Of a stretch of 64,000 bases of DNA, positions 32,844 through 41,753 are shown piece after piece (the first letter of the stretch is position 1; the number at the start of each line of letters is the position of its first letter). The notes under the pieces are model-generated. The model did not search any database and was not told where the DNA came from. It was given only the letters and a program-made list of their open reading frames with translations. The position numbers were made by a program, and so were the translations under genes. The DNA comes from Actinokineospora diospyrosa. GTDB taxonomy: Bacteria; Actinomycetota; Actinomycetes; Mycobacteriales; Pseudonocardiaceae. The stretch lies in NCBI RefSeq assembly GCF_024171925.1, contig NZ_JAMTCO010000003.1, positions 1-64,000 on the forward strand, written 5' to 3'.

Positions 32844-33341
32844 GTGACCTTCGACGAGTTCCTGGCGCAGCGCCTCGACGGGTTGTTGCGTTATGCCACC
32901 ACGCTCACCTGCGATCCGCACCAGGCGCAGGACATCGTCCAGGAGGTTGTGTTGCGAGCCCAGCAGCGCTGGTCCCGGATCGGTAAGACCGAGCAGCCCG
33001 CGGCGTACGTGACCAGGATGGTGACCAACGAGTTCCTGTCCTGGCGGCGGCGGTGTCGCGAATTGGTGGTCACGCCGAGCGCGATGGACGCCTTCGGCGC
33101 GGTGCAGGCCGACCTGACCGGTCAGGTCGACGACCGGGCGGTGCTGCTGGCCGGGATCGCCCGGCTGCCGCGCAAGCAGCGGGCCGCGGTGGTGCTGCGC
33201 TACTACCTCAACCGCACCGACGAGCAGATCGCCGAGGAGCTGGGTTGTTCGACCGGCACGGTCCGCAGCCACGTCTCGCGCGCGGTGGCGGCGCTGCGGG
33301 TGGAGCTGGCGTCCGTCGAGCGGGTCCGGGAGGCGCTGTGA
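32844..33341 (+). CDS. SigE-family ECF sigma factor 1
   Basis: A 165-aa ECF sigma factor. Region 2: LLRYATTLTCDPHQAQDIVQ, EVVLRAQQRW and YVTRMVTNEFLSWRRR; region 4: LPRKQRAAVVLRYYLNRTDE, QIAEELGCSTGTVRSHVSRA. This is the actinobacterial SigE-family subgroup (TIGR02983 type). The GTG start follows GGGGAGAGGGG. Its stop overlaps the GTG of the next gene, which encodes a membrane protein likely to act as its anti-sigma factor. A similar pair follows. Confidence 0.92.
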   Translation: MTFDEFLAQRLDGLLRYATTLTCDPHQAQDIVQEVVLRAQQRWSRIGKTEQPAAYVTRMVTNEFLSWRRRCRELVVTPSAMDAFGAVQADLTGQVDDRAVLLAGIARLPRKQRAAVVLRYYLNRTDEQIAEELGCSTGTVRSHVSRAVAALRVELASVERVREAL

Positions 33342-34339
33342 GGACCGACGACTTCGAGAACCTGTTGCGCGAGGCGTTGGAGCACCAGGCAGCGCAAGCG
33401 CCGAGCGGTGTCCGTGTGCTGGCTAGAGCGACAAGGCGGCCTCGCCGACGGTGGTGGCTGCCAGTTGGGATTACCGTCGCCGCCGCGTTGGTGACCGTCG
33501 CGCTGCTGCCGACCGGAGAGATGCGGCCGACAGTTGAGCCTGCCGCGACCGTGGGGGTCACTGTGACCGCGGAACCGCAGCGGCTCACCTGGGAACCGAC
33601 GTGGATGCCGCCGAACATGGTCGAGCGGGACCGCTCCGCGGCCACCAACGGCAGTTGGGCGGCGTCGACCTGGGCGAACGTGTCGCTCACCAGCGGGCAG
33701 AAGATCGTCTTCATGGTCAACCGGCTCAAACCGGGGGAGCCGACTGGCCCGGACGGGTTCCGCGAGAAGGTCGAGGTGTCCGGGTACGCGGGCCAGTGGC
33801 ACGAGAACGACTCCAAGACCAACATGCTCGTCTGGTGGGTTGGCTCCAGCAGGCTCACGTTGACCTCTTACTCGATCTCGCCCGCTAGGCCTGTCTTGCT
33901 TCGCGTGGCCGAGTCACTGAGGTACGTCCCGGAGCAACCCCTGAAGATTCCGCTGTCTTCGCCTGAACTGCCCACTACGGCGGAGAGCAAGTTCGGCATC
34001 ACCGGTGACAGCCCGGGCAAGGCCACGATGTACACCGAGTCGATCCTGGACGGTGAAGGCACCGTCCGCGTGGAGGTCCGGCCCGACGAACCCGACTTCT
34101 CCGGCGCGAAGGTCCCCCTCCGCGGTGGCGACGGCCGGTGGCGCGTGACCAGCTCCCCACGGGGAGCCGAGCCGAACGAGGTGTTGTGGTTCGACCTGGG
34201 TGGGCGGTGGCTGACGGTCACCTACTACGCCTACGACCGCACCAAGTCCGGTCAGCACCTCGCCGCCCTCACCCGCATCGCCGAGTCGGTCACCGCGGGC
34301 CCCACCCCGTCCGCGCCTTGGCTGGGCAAGACGCCGTGA
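33338..34339 (+). CDS. Membrane protein, probable anti-sigma partner 1
   Basis: A 333-aa protein with a cytoplasmic N-terminus (RTDDFENLLREALEHQAAQA), a basic stop (RRPRRRWW), one membrane helix (LPVGITVAAALVTVALL, about 40-57) and a large extracellular C-terminal domain. No zinc motif is seen. The stop/start overlap with the sigma gene and the single-helix plan suggest sequestration of the sigma factor at the membrane. The opening FENLLREALEHQA resembles that of the protein at 34905. Confidence 0.75.
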   Translation: MRTDDFENLLREALEHQAAQAPSGVRVLARATRRPRRRWWLPVGITVAAALVTVALLPTGEMRPTVEPAATVGVTVTAEPQRLTWEPTWMPPNMVERDRSAATNGSWAASTWANVSLTSGQKIVFMVNRLKPGEPTGPDGFREKVEVSGYAGQWHENDSKTNMLVWWVGSSRLTLTSYSISPARPVLLRVAESLRYVPEQPLKIPLSSPELPTTAESKFGITGDSPGKATMYTESILDGEGTVRVEVRPDEPDFSGAKVPLRGGDGRWRVTSSPRGAEPNEVLWFDLGGRWLTVTYYAYDRTKSGQHLAALTRIAESVTAGPTPSAPWLGKTP

Positions 34340-34407
34340 TCAGCGGGTAGGGCTAACTCCACATTCAGCCCCATCCGGGCGTTGTATGGGCGGAAGGGGG
34401 TGGGCCG

Positions 34408-34908
34408 GTGTTGATCAGCTTCGAGCAATACGTTCGCGACAACGCCCGTGACCTACTGCGCTACGCGACCGCACTGACGTGCGACCCGCACCCGGCGCAG
34501 GACATCGTGCAGAGCGTGCTGCTGCGGGCCGGGCAGAAGTGGGCCGGGATCGAGCAGTTGGCGTCGCCAGCCGCCTACGTGCACCGGATGGTGACCAACG
34601 AGTTCCTGTCGTGGCGCAGGCGGGCTGTCCGCACGGTGTCACTCCCGCACGGCGTGATTGACGCGGTAGTCCCGCCGTCGGCAGATGAGACTGACTCGGT
34701 CGATCAGCGTCAACTGGTGTTCGAGGGCATCGCTCGGTTACCGCGCAAGCAACGTGCGGCGGTAGTGCTGCGCTACTACGCCAACAAGTCTTTTGCCGAG
34801 ATCGCCGGTGAGCTCGCTTGCTCCGAGGCGACCGCGCGCAGCCACATCTCCCGGGCACTCGCCGCGCTGCGCAGCGACCTCCCGGCACGCGCGAAGGAGG
34901 CGCTGTGA
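34408..34908 (+). CDS. SigE-family ECF sigma factor 2
   Basis: A 166-aa paralogue of the sigma factor at 32844: DLLRYATALTCDPHPAQDIV, QSVLLRAGQKW, HRMVTNEFLSWRRRAV and LPRKQRAAVVLRYYANKSFA with EIAGELACSEATARSHISRA. Identity is highest in the region 2 and region 4 helices, so promoter recognition may overlap. It starts 68 bp after the first anti-sigma gene, which leaves room for its own promoter. Confidence 0.92.
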   Translation: MLISFEQYVRDNARDLLRYATALTCDPHPAQDIVQSVLLRAGQKWAGIEQLASPAAYVHRMVTNEFLSWRRRAVRTVSLPHGVIDAVVPPSADETDSVDQRQLVFEGIARLPRKQRAAVVLRYYANKSFAEIAGELACSEATARSHISRALAALRSDLPARAKEAL

Positions 34909-35945
34909 AGACCGACGAGCTGGAAATATTGGTCCGCGAGGCGCTCGGCGACCACGCCGACCGCGCCGCTGAGCCCGCCGACACGATCGCCGCGGTGCTC
35001 GCCCCCCGTCGCCGCCGCCCGGTCATCGCCTACGCCGCCGCCGCGGTGGTCGCGCTGATCCTGCTGGTCGCCGCGCCCCTCTTCCTGCGCGACGCCGAGC
35101 CGGGGTCGTCCAGCGTGGGCTCCGCGGGCCGGTTGATGGTCGCCCCGAAGGCCGTGGAGTTCCCGGTGCGCATCGGCCCGACCTGGTTGCCGGAGGGCAT
35201 CAAGGAGCAAGAGCGCTACGCCTTGCTCGACGGCACCGGCATGACCCGCAGTTGGTGGTCCGACGATCCGCAGGTGAACGGGTACAACGTCAACGTCGTC
35301 GTGTACGACGAGTACTCGACGACACGTCATTGGTTGTACGGGTGCGACGACGCGACCGAGCAGGTCGACATCGGTGGCAAGTACGGGCGGATTCGGCCGC
35401 CCGCTGTCGACGACCAAACCACGTGCCTGCGGTTCTCCTACGAACCGGGCAAGATCGTAGTGGTCTTGATGGCTGGGTCGGTCAACGATGTGGACACCCT
35501 GCTGCGGGTCGGGCGGTCGATCCAGCCGGTGAGCTCGCCGCCGCTGGTAGTCGCGGGGGTGTTCGGCGAGCTGCCCGCCGACCTGAGTCCGGGCTTCGCC
35601 GGGGTGACCCGGGACGTGGGCGCCCCGGGGACCTGGTTGGTCGCCGTGCCCGCGGTGGGCGCGCAGAAGTACGTGCAGGTCAACTGGACCACCAAGGGGC
35701 CGGAAAGCGCCTCCCTCGGCAAGCCGAAGACCGTGCGCGGCAGACCCGCGTTGTACTTCCCGGCGGGTGTGCGCGACTACATCCGCAGTGACGAGCTCTG
35801 GGTCCAGTTCGGCGACCACTGGCTGAAGGTGCTCTACCACGACGAGAAGGACCTGAAGGGCGACCACGTGCCGTGGTTGCTCAAGGTCGCCGAGTCGGTG
35901 GCCGTCGGGCTGCCGCGCAACGACTGGATCGGCGGCAGGCCCTGA
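34905..35945 (+). CDS. Membrane protein, probable anti-sigma partner 2
   Basis: A 346-aa counterpart of the protein at 33338: KTDELEILVREALGDHADRA, basic RRRRP, a membrane helix (VIAYAAAAVVALILLVAAPL, about 38-57) and an exported C-terminal domain with repeated strands. The GTG start overlaps the sigma stop by four bases. The external domains of the two proteins share layout (threshold-type strands ending in LLKVAESV / LTRIAESV), so they may sense related signals. Confidence 0.75.
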   Translation: MKTDELEILVREALGDHADRAAEPADTIAAVLAPRRRRPVIAYAAAAVVALILLVAAPLFLRDAEPGSSSVGSAGRLMVAPKAVEFPVRIGPTWLPEGIKEQERYALLDGTGMTRSWWSDDPQVNGYNVNVVVYDEYSTTRHWLYGCDDATEQVDIGGKYGRIRPPAVDDQTTCLRFSYEPGKIVVVLMAGSVNDVDTLLRVGRSIQPVSSPPLVVAGVFGELPADLSPGFAGVTRDVGAPGTWLVAVPAVGAQKYVQVNWTTKGPESASLGKPKTVRGRPALYFPAGVRDYIRSDELWVQFGDHWLKVLYHDEKDLKGDHVPWLLKVAESVAVGLPRNDWIGGRP

Positions 35946-35970
35946 GTCTGGGATACCAGACACTGTCACC

Positions 35971-36000
35971 CGATCCCGGGTCGTGCCCCGGCCGGGATCG
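35971..36000 (+). terminator. Hairpin between the sigma modules and hutH
   Basis: Arms CGATCCCGG (35971-35979) and CCGGGATCG (35992-36000) with a 12-nt loop, 25 bases after the anti-sigma stop. It probably ends that transcript; it could also lie in the hut leader. Confidence 0.55.
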
Positions 36001-36015
36001 CGCTGTGATGGCCAC

Positions 36016-37542
36016 ATGGAACCTGTTGCCCTCGACGGCGGTCCGCTGACCACCGAGGACGTGGTCGCGGTCGCCCGCGGCGGCGCCACCGTGACGCTCA
36101 CCCCCCGAGCGCTCGACGGCGTCGCCGCGACCAGGGCGCACATCGAGAAGCTCGCCGACGCGACCGAGCCGACCTACGGCGTCTCCACCGGGTTCGGCGC
36201 GCTCGCGGTCCGGCACATCCCGGTGGAGCGCCGCGCCGCGCTGCAGCGCTCGCTGATCCGCTCGCACGCCGCCGGGGCCGGGGCGGAGGTCGAGCCGGAG
36301 GTGGTCCGGGCGCTGATGCTGCTGCGGTTGCGCACCCTGGCCACCGGCCGCACCGGCGTCCGCCAGTCCACTGTGGAGACCCTGGCCGCGGTGCTCAACG
36401 CGGGCATCCTGCCGGTGGTCCACGAACACGGCTCGCTCGGCTGCTCCGGTGACCTCGCCCCGCTCTCGGCCGTGGCGCTGGCGCTGATGGGCGAGGGCCA
36501 GGTCCGCCACGACGGCGAGCTCGTCCCGGCCGCCACCGCGCTCGCCGCGGCGGGCATCGAGCCGGTCGAGCTGGTCGAGAAGGAGGGCCTGGCGCTGATC
36601 AACGGCACCGACGGCATGCTCGGCCAGTTGGCGCTCGCGATCACCGACCTGCGCGCGCTGCTCGAGGTCGCCGACCTCACCGCGGCGATGAGCGTCGAGG
36701 CGCTGCTGGGCACCGACCGGGTATTCGCCGCTGACCTGCAGGCGCTGCGCCCGCACCCCGGCCAGGCCGCCTCGGCCGCCCGGATCACCGCCCTCCTGAC
36801 CGACTCGCCGATCGTGGCCAGCCACCGCGGCCCCGACTGCACCCGGGTCCAGGACGCCTACTCGCTGCGCTGCGCCCCCCAGGTGCACGGCGCGGCCCGC
36901 GACACGGTCGCGCACGCCGAGACCGTCGCCGCCCGCGAGCTGTCGGCCGCGGTGGACAACCCGGTCGTGCTCCCCGACGGCCGGGTCGAGTCCAACGGCA
37001 ACTTCCACGGCGCCCCGATCGCCTACGTGCTGGACTTCCTGGCCATCCCGGTCGCCGACGTGGCGAGCATGGCCGAGCGGCGCACCGACCGGATGCTCGA
37101 CGTCGCCCGTTCGCACGGCCTGCCCCCCTTCCTGGCCCACGACCCCGGCGTCGACTCCGGCCACATGATCGCCCAGTACACCCAGGCCGCGGTCGTCGCC
37201 GAACTCAAGCGCCTCGCCGTCCCCGCCTCGGTCGACTCCATCCCGTCCTCGGCGATGCAGGAGGACCACGTGTCACTGGGCTGGTCGGCCGCCCGCAAAC
37301 TCCGCAAGGCCGTCGACGGCCTCACCACGGTGCTGGCGGTGGAGTACCTGACCGCCGCCCGCGCCCTCGACTTCCGCGCCCCGCTGACCCCGGGCCCCGC
37401 GACGGCCGCCGCCGTCGCGGTGTTGCGCGAGCGCGTGCCCGGACCCGGCCCGGATCGGCACCTGGCGCCGGAGATCGCGGCCGCGGAGGACCTGATCCGG
37501 TCGGGCGCCCTGCTGGCCGCCGTCGAGGGCAGGTCCGTGTGA
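36016..37542 (+). CDS. hutH: Histidine ammonia-lyase HutH
   Basis: A 508-aa lyase making urocanate from histidine. YGVSTGFGALA gives the catalytic Tyr. The MIO-forming triad is Cys143-Ser144-Gly145 within GSLGCSGDLAPLS, in place of the textbook Ala-Ser-Gly. NGTDGMLGQLALA, FHGAPIAYVLDF and SSAMQEDHVSLG are also present. It begins a strongly coupled hut operon. The end of the gene has a diverged copy directly downstream (37539). Confidence 0.96.
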   Translation: MEPVALDGGPLTTEDVVAVARGGATVTLTPRALDGVAATRAHIEKLADATEPTYGVSTGFGALAVRHIPVERRAALQRSLIRSHAAGAGAEVEPEVVRALMLLRLRTLATGRTGVRQSTVETLAAVLNAGILPVVHEHGSLGCSGDLAPLSAVALALMGEGQVRHDGELVPAATALAAAGIEPVELVEKEGLALINGTDGMLGQLALAITDLRALLEVADLTAAMSVEALLGTDRVFAADLQALRPHPGQAASAARITALLTDSPIVASHRGPDCTRVQDAYSLRCAPQVHGAARDTVAHAETVAARELSAAVDNPVVLPDGRVESNGNFHGAPIAYVLDFLAIPVADVASMAERRTDRMLDVARSHGLPPFLAHDPGVDSGHMIAQYTQAAVVAELKRLAVPASVDSIPSSAMQEDHVSLGWSAARKLRKAVDGLTTVLAVEYLTAARALDFRAPLTPGPATAAAVAVLRERVPGPGPDRHLAPEIAAAEDLIRSGALLAAVEGRSV

Positions 37543-37640
37543 GTGCCCCGGAATCCTTGCCGCTGCGTGGTTCTGAGCTCGCTGACAAGCTGATCCGTTC
37601 CGGCGTCCTGGTGGGCGCTGTGCAGAGGAGGACCGTGTGA
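37539..37640 (+). CDS. 33-aa ORF between hutH and hutU, resembles the HutH C-terminus
   Basis: The GTG at 37539 overlaps the hutH stop and the TGA at 37640 overlaps the hutU GTG, so the ORF is coupled on both sides. The last 19 residues, [19 protein letters not shown], match the last 19 of HutH ([19 protein letters not shown]) at about 11 positions. It is probably a leftover of a 3'-end duplication whose frame is kept because it relays ribosomes to hutU; a separate function cannot be excluded. Confidence 0.55.
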   Translation: MSAPESLPLRGSELADKLIRSGVLVGAVQRRTV

Positions 37641-39298
37641 CCACCCCCGGACCCCGTCCCGTGCGCGCCGCGCGCGGGACCGCGCTGACCGCGCGCAACT
37701 GGCAGACCGAGGCCGCGCTGCGCATGTTCCACAACAACCTCGACGCCGAGGTGGCCGAGCGGCCGGATGACCTGGTCGTCTACGGCGGTACCGGCAAGGC
37801 GGCGCGCAACTGGGCCAGTTTCGAGGCGATCAGCCGGGAGCTGACCACGCTCGCCGAGGACGAGACGCTGCTGGTGCAGTCCGGCAAGCCGGTCGGGGTG
37901 ATGCGGACGCACGAGTGGGCGCCGCGGGTGCTGATCGCGAACTCCAACCTGGTCGGCGACTGGGCCACCTGGCCGGAGTTCCGCCGCCTGGAGGCCGCCG
38001 GGCTCACCATGTACGGGCAGATGACCGCCGGGTCGTGGATCTACATCGGCACCCAGGGCATCCTGCAGGGCACCTACGAGACCTTCTCCGCCGTGGCCAC
38101 CAAGCGGTTCGGCGGGTCGCTGCGCGGCACGCTCACGCTGACCGCGGGCCTGGGCGGCATGGGCGGCGCGCAACCGCTCGCGGTGACGATGAACGGCGGT
38201 GTCGCGCTGGTCGTCGAGGTCGACCCGGACCGGGCGCGCAGGCGCGTGGAGACCCGCTACCTCGACGAGCTCGCGCTGGACCTCGACGACGCGGTGGCGC
38301 GGGTGGAGCGGGCCAAGCGCGAGGGCGAGGCGCTGTCGGTCGGCGTGATCGGCAACGCCGCCGAGGTGCTGCCCGAGCTGCTGCGCCGCGGCGTCGAGAT
38401 CGACATCGTCACCGACCAGACCTCCGCGCACGACCCGCTGGCGTACCTGCCGCGCGGCGTGGACCTGGCGGACTGGAGCGACTACGCGGCCAAGAAGCCC
38501 GACGAGTTCACCGACCGCTCGCGCGACTCGATGGCCGAGCACGTCGAGGCCATGGTCGGGTTCATGGACGCGGGCGCCGAGGTGTTCGACTACGGCAACT
38601 CCATCCGCGGTGAGGCGAAGCTGGGCGGCTACGACCGGGCGTTCGACTTCCCCGGGTTCGTCCCCGCCTACATCCGGCCGCTGTTCTGCGAGGGCAAGGG
38701 CCCGTTCCGCTGGGCGGCGCTCTCCGGCGACCCGGCCGACATCGCCGCGACCGACCGGGCGATCCTGGACCTGTTCCCGGAGAACGAGTCCCTCGCCAGG
38801 TGGATCCGGTTGGCCGGGGAACGCGTTGCCTTCCAAGGACTCCCGGCGCGCATCTGCTGGCTCGGCTACGGCGAGCGTCACGAGGCGGGCCTGCGGTTCA
38901 ACGAGATGGTCGCCTCCGGTGAGCTTGCCGCGCCGGTTGTGATCGGCCGCGACCACCTGGACTGCGGCTCGGTGGCCTCTCCCTACCGCGAGACCGAGGC
39001 GATGGCCGACGGGTCCGACGCGATCGCCGACTGGCCGCTGCTCAACGCGCTGGTCAACACCGCGTCCGGGGCCAGTTGGGTGTCCATCCACCACGGCGGC
39101 GGGGTCGGCATCGGTCGGTCCATCCACGCCGGGCAGGTCACGGTGGCCGACGGGACGCCGCTGGCGGGCCAGAAGATCGAGCGGGTGCTCACCAACGACC
39201 CGGCGATGGGCGTGATCCGGCACGTCGACGCGGGCTACGACCGCGCCGACGAGGTCGCCGCCGAGCGCGGTGTCGCCGTCCCGATGGCCCGGTCGTGA
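37637..39298 (+). CDS. hutU: Urocanate hydratase HutU
   Basis: A 553-aa NAD-dependent enzyme turning urocanate into imidazolone propionate. Seen: [17 protein letters not shown] near the N-terminus, [60 protein letters not shown], and [16 protein letters not shown] with the active-site Cys. Length is normal. GTG start with GAGGAGG upstream, within the 33-aa ORF. Confidence 0.97.
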   Translation: MTTPGPRPVRAARGTALTARNWQTEAALRMFHNNLDAEVAERPDDLVVYGGTGKAARNWASFEAISRELTTLAEDETLLVQSGKPVGVMRTHEWAPRVLIANSNLVGDWATWPEFRRLEAAGLTMYGQMTAGSWIYIGTQGILQGTYETFSAVATKRFGGSLRGTLTLTAGLGGMGGAQPLAVTMNGGVALVVEVDPDRARRRVETRYLDELALDLDDAVARVERAKREGEALSVGVIGNAAEVLPELLRRGVEIDIVTDQTSAHDPLAYLPRGVDLADWSDYAAKKPDEFTDRSRDSMAEHVEAMVGFMDAGAEVFDYGNSIRGEAKLGGYDRAFDFPGFVPAYIRPLFCEGKGPFRWAALSGDPADIAATDRAILDLFPENESLARWIRLAGERVAFQGLPARICWLGYGERHEAGLRFNEMVASGELAAPVVIGRDHLDCGSVASPYRETEAMADGSDAIADWPLLNALVNTASGASWVSIHHGGGVGIGRSIHAGQVTVADGTPLAGQKIERVLTNDPAMGVIRHVDAGYDRADEVAAERGVAVPMARS

Positions 39299-40479
39299 CC
39301 AGCCTCGCCGACATCGCGGGGGTCGGCGCGGACCCCCGCCGCGGCGGGTACTCCCGGCACGGGTTCGACCGCGTGGAACTGGAGTTGCGGACCTGGTTCA
39401 CCGAGGAGGCGACCCGGCGCGGGCTCGACGTCGAGTGCGACCGCAACGGGAACCTGTGGGCGTGGTGGGGTCCGCCGGGGGACGGGGCCGTGGTCACCGG
39501 CAGCCACCTCGACTCGGTGCCCGGCGGCGGCGCGTTCGACGGGCCGCTCGGTGTGGTGTCGGCGCTCGAAGCGGTGGACGTGTTGCGGGCCAAGGGGTTC
39601 GTGCCGTCGAAGCCGTTCGCGGTCGTGGTGTTCGCCGAGGAGGAGGGTGGCCGGTTCGGGGTCGCCTGCCTCGGGTCGCGGCTGCTGACCGGGGCCATCG
39701 CGCCGGAGGCCGCGTTGCGCCTGTCCGATTCGGACGGTGTGACGGTGGCCGAGGCGATGGCGGCTGCCGGGCTCGACCCGGCGCTGGTCGGTCCGGACGC
39801 GGTGGCGCTGCGGCGGATCGGGGTGTTCGTCGAGCTGCACGTCGAGCAGGGGCGCGGGCTGGTCGACCTGGGTGCCGCGGTCGGGGTGGCCAGTTCGATC
39901 CTGGCGCACGGGCGGTGGCGGTTCAGCGTCCGCGGCGAGGGCAACCACGCGGGCGCGACGCTGATGGTCGACCGGCGGGACCCGATGATCGCCGCCGCCC
40001 GGGTGGTGCTCGCCGCCCGCCAGGCCGCGACCTCGGGCGCGCGGGCCACGGTGGGCAAGCTGGTGCCCAACCCGGGCGGGACCAACGTGATCCCGTCCAG
40101 CGTCGACCTGTGGCTGGACGCCAGGGCCGAGGACGACGCGCGGACCAGGGCCGTGGTCGAGGAGATCAGCGCCGCCGCGTCCGCCGCCGCCGCTGAGGAG
40201 GGCTGCTCGGTCACGGTGACCGAAGAGTCCTATGGGGACACAGTTGTGTTCGACGCCGCCTTGCGCGACTCGCTTTCCGGTGTTCTGGGCGGTGTTCCAG
40301 CGTTGCCGACCGGGGCAGGTCACGACGCGGGGATCCTGGCCGGGCACGTGCCGACGGCGATGCTGTTCGTGCGCAACCCGACCGGCGTCAGCCACGCGCC
40401 GCAGGAGCACGCCGAGCCGGACGACTGCGCCGCAGGGGTCGTGGCGTTGGCGGCGGTGCTGGAGGAGTTGGTCAGGTGA
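39295..40479 (+). CDS. M20-family amidohydrolase in the hut operon
   Basis: A 394-aa zinc amidohydrolase of the allantoate amidohydrolase / N-carbamoyl amino acid hydrolase group. Metal ligands are in [29 protein letters not shown] and ELHVEQG; the lid domain has GEGNHAGAT, and GAGHDAGIL and GVSHAPQEH close the site. Its place between hutU and hutF with stop/start overlaps suggests that it finishes the pathway, by hydrolysing N-formylglutamate made by HutF, where other bacteria use HutG. This assignment is inference. Confidence 0.85.
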   Translation: MTSLADIAGVGADPRRGGYSRHGFDRVELELRTWFTEEATRRGLDVECDRNGNLWAWWGPPGDGAVVTGSHLDSVPGGGAFDGPLGVVSALEAVDVLRAKGFVPSKPFAVVVFAEEEGGRFGVACLGSRLLTGAIAPEAALRLSDSDGVTVAEAMAAAGLDPALVGPDAVALRRIGVFVELHVEQGRGLVDLGAAVGVASSILAHGRWRFSVRGEGNHAGATLMVDRRDPMIAAARVVLAARQAATSGARATVGKLVPNPGGTNVIPSSVDLWLDARAEDDARTRAVVEEISAAASAAAAEEGCSVTVTEESYGDTVVFDAALRDSLSGVLGGVPALPTGAGHDAGILAGHVPTAMLFVRNPTGVSHAPQEHAEPDDCAAGVVALAAVLEELVR

Positions 40480-41753
40480 GCGCCTACTGGTGCGCTTCGG
40501 CCTGGCTGCCGGACGGGATGGCGTCGGGGGTGCTGGTCGAGGTGGCCGACGGGGTGATCACCTCGGTGTCCCTTGTGGACTCACCGGGGGCCGCCCAGGT
40601 GCTGCCCGGGGTCGTGTTCCCCGGGTTCGCCAACGCCCACTCGCACGCCTTCCACCGCGCCCTGCGCGGCCGCACCCACGGCGACGGCGGCACGTTCTGG
40701 ACCTGGCGCGAGCGCATGTACGAGCTGGCCGACCGCCTGGACCCGGACTCCTACTACCTGCTGGCCCGAGCCGCCTACGCCGAGATGGCCCTCTCCGGCA
40801 TCACCTGCGTCGGCGAGTTCCACTACCTGCACCACGCCCCCGGCGGCGCTCGCTACAACGACCCCAACGCCATGGGCGACGCGGTGATCCAGGCCGCACG
40901 CGACGCGGGCATCCGGATCACCCTGCTGGACGCCTGCTACCTGGCAGGCGGCATCGGTCAACCGATTTCCCCCCAACAACAACGCTTCTCCGACGGCGAC
41001 GTCCTCGCCTGGGCAGCCCGCGTCGCTGACCTGCGGCCATCTGCCCACGCCCGAATCGGTGCGGCGATCCACTCGGTTCGAGCTGTACCAAGGGAAGCAC
41101 TACCGGTGGTCGCCGGGTTCGACGGACCGGTCCACGTCCACTTGTCCGAGCAACCTGCCGAGAACGACGCTTGCCTTGCCGCATACGGGGTTACACCCAC
41201 GCAGTTGTTGGCCGACGCGGGCGCGCTGGGTCCACGGTTGACGGCTGTGCACGCCACCCACCTGACGGCTGAAGACATCCGACTACTCGGCGAATCCGGG
41301 ACGGGTGCGTGCCTTTGCCCGACAACCGAAGCCGACCTCGCCGACGGCATCGGTCCCGCCCGAGAACTGGCGGACGCGGGCTCACCGCTGTCGCTGGGCA
41401 GTGATCAGCACGCGGTGGTGGACATGCTGGTCGAGGCCCGCGCCCTCGAGCACGGCGAGCGGCTGCGGACCGGTCAGCGGGGCAGGTTCGCACCCGCGGA
41501 ACTGGTGCGCGCGATGACAGCGCACGCGAGCTTGGGCTGGCCCGAGGCCGGTCGGATCGCGGTGGGCGCACCTGCCGATCTGGTCGCGGTGCGACTGGAC
41601 AGCGCGCGGACGGCGGGATCGCTTCCGGAGCAGGCGGTCATGGCTGCTACTGCGTCTGATGTGGACACTGTGGTGGTGGGCGGTCGGGTGGTGGTGCGCT
41701 CGGGCGAGCACGTGTTGGGTGATGTGGGTCGATTGCTGGCGGAGGTGCTCTAG
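40476..41753 (+). CDS. hutF: Formimidoylglutamate deiminase HutF
   Basis: A 425-aa amidohydrolase-superfamily enzyme that converts N-formimidoyl-glutamate to N-formyl-glutamate and ammonia. Metal motif GFANAHSHAFHRALRGRTHG, GEFHYLHHAPGG, HVHLSEQPAEN with His, THLTAEDI, and LSLGSDQHAVVDML with Asp are seen. It shares coupled ends with both neighbours. Its presence means the five-step route through formylglutamate is used, not direct formimino hydrolysis. Confidence 0.94.
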   Translation: MSAYWCASAWLPDGMASGVLVEVADGVITSVSLVDSPGAAQVLPGVVFPGFANAHSHAFHRALRGRTHGDGGTFWTWRERMYELADRLDPDSYYLLARAAYAEMALSGITCVGEFHYLHHAPGGARYNDPNAMGDAVIQAARDAGIRITLLDACYLAGGIGQPISPQQQRFSDGDVLAWAARVADLRPSAHARIGAAIHSVRAVPREALPVVAGFDGPVHVHLSEQPAENDACLAAYGVTPTQLLADAGALGPRLTAVHATHLTAEDIRLLGESGTGACLCPTTEADLADGIGPARELADAGSPLSLGSDQHAVVDMLVEARALEHGERLRTGQRGRFAPAELVRAMTAHASLGWPEAGRIAVGAPADLVAVRLDSARTAGSLPEQAVMAATASDVDTVVVGGRVVVRSGEHVLGDVGRLLAEVL

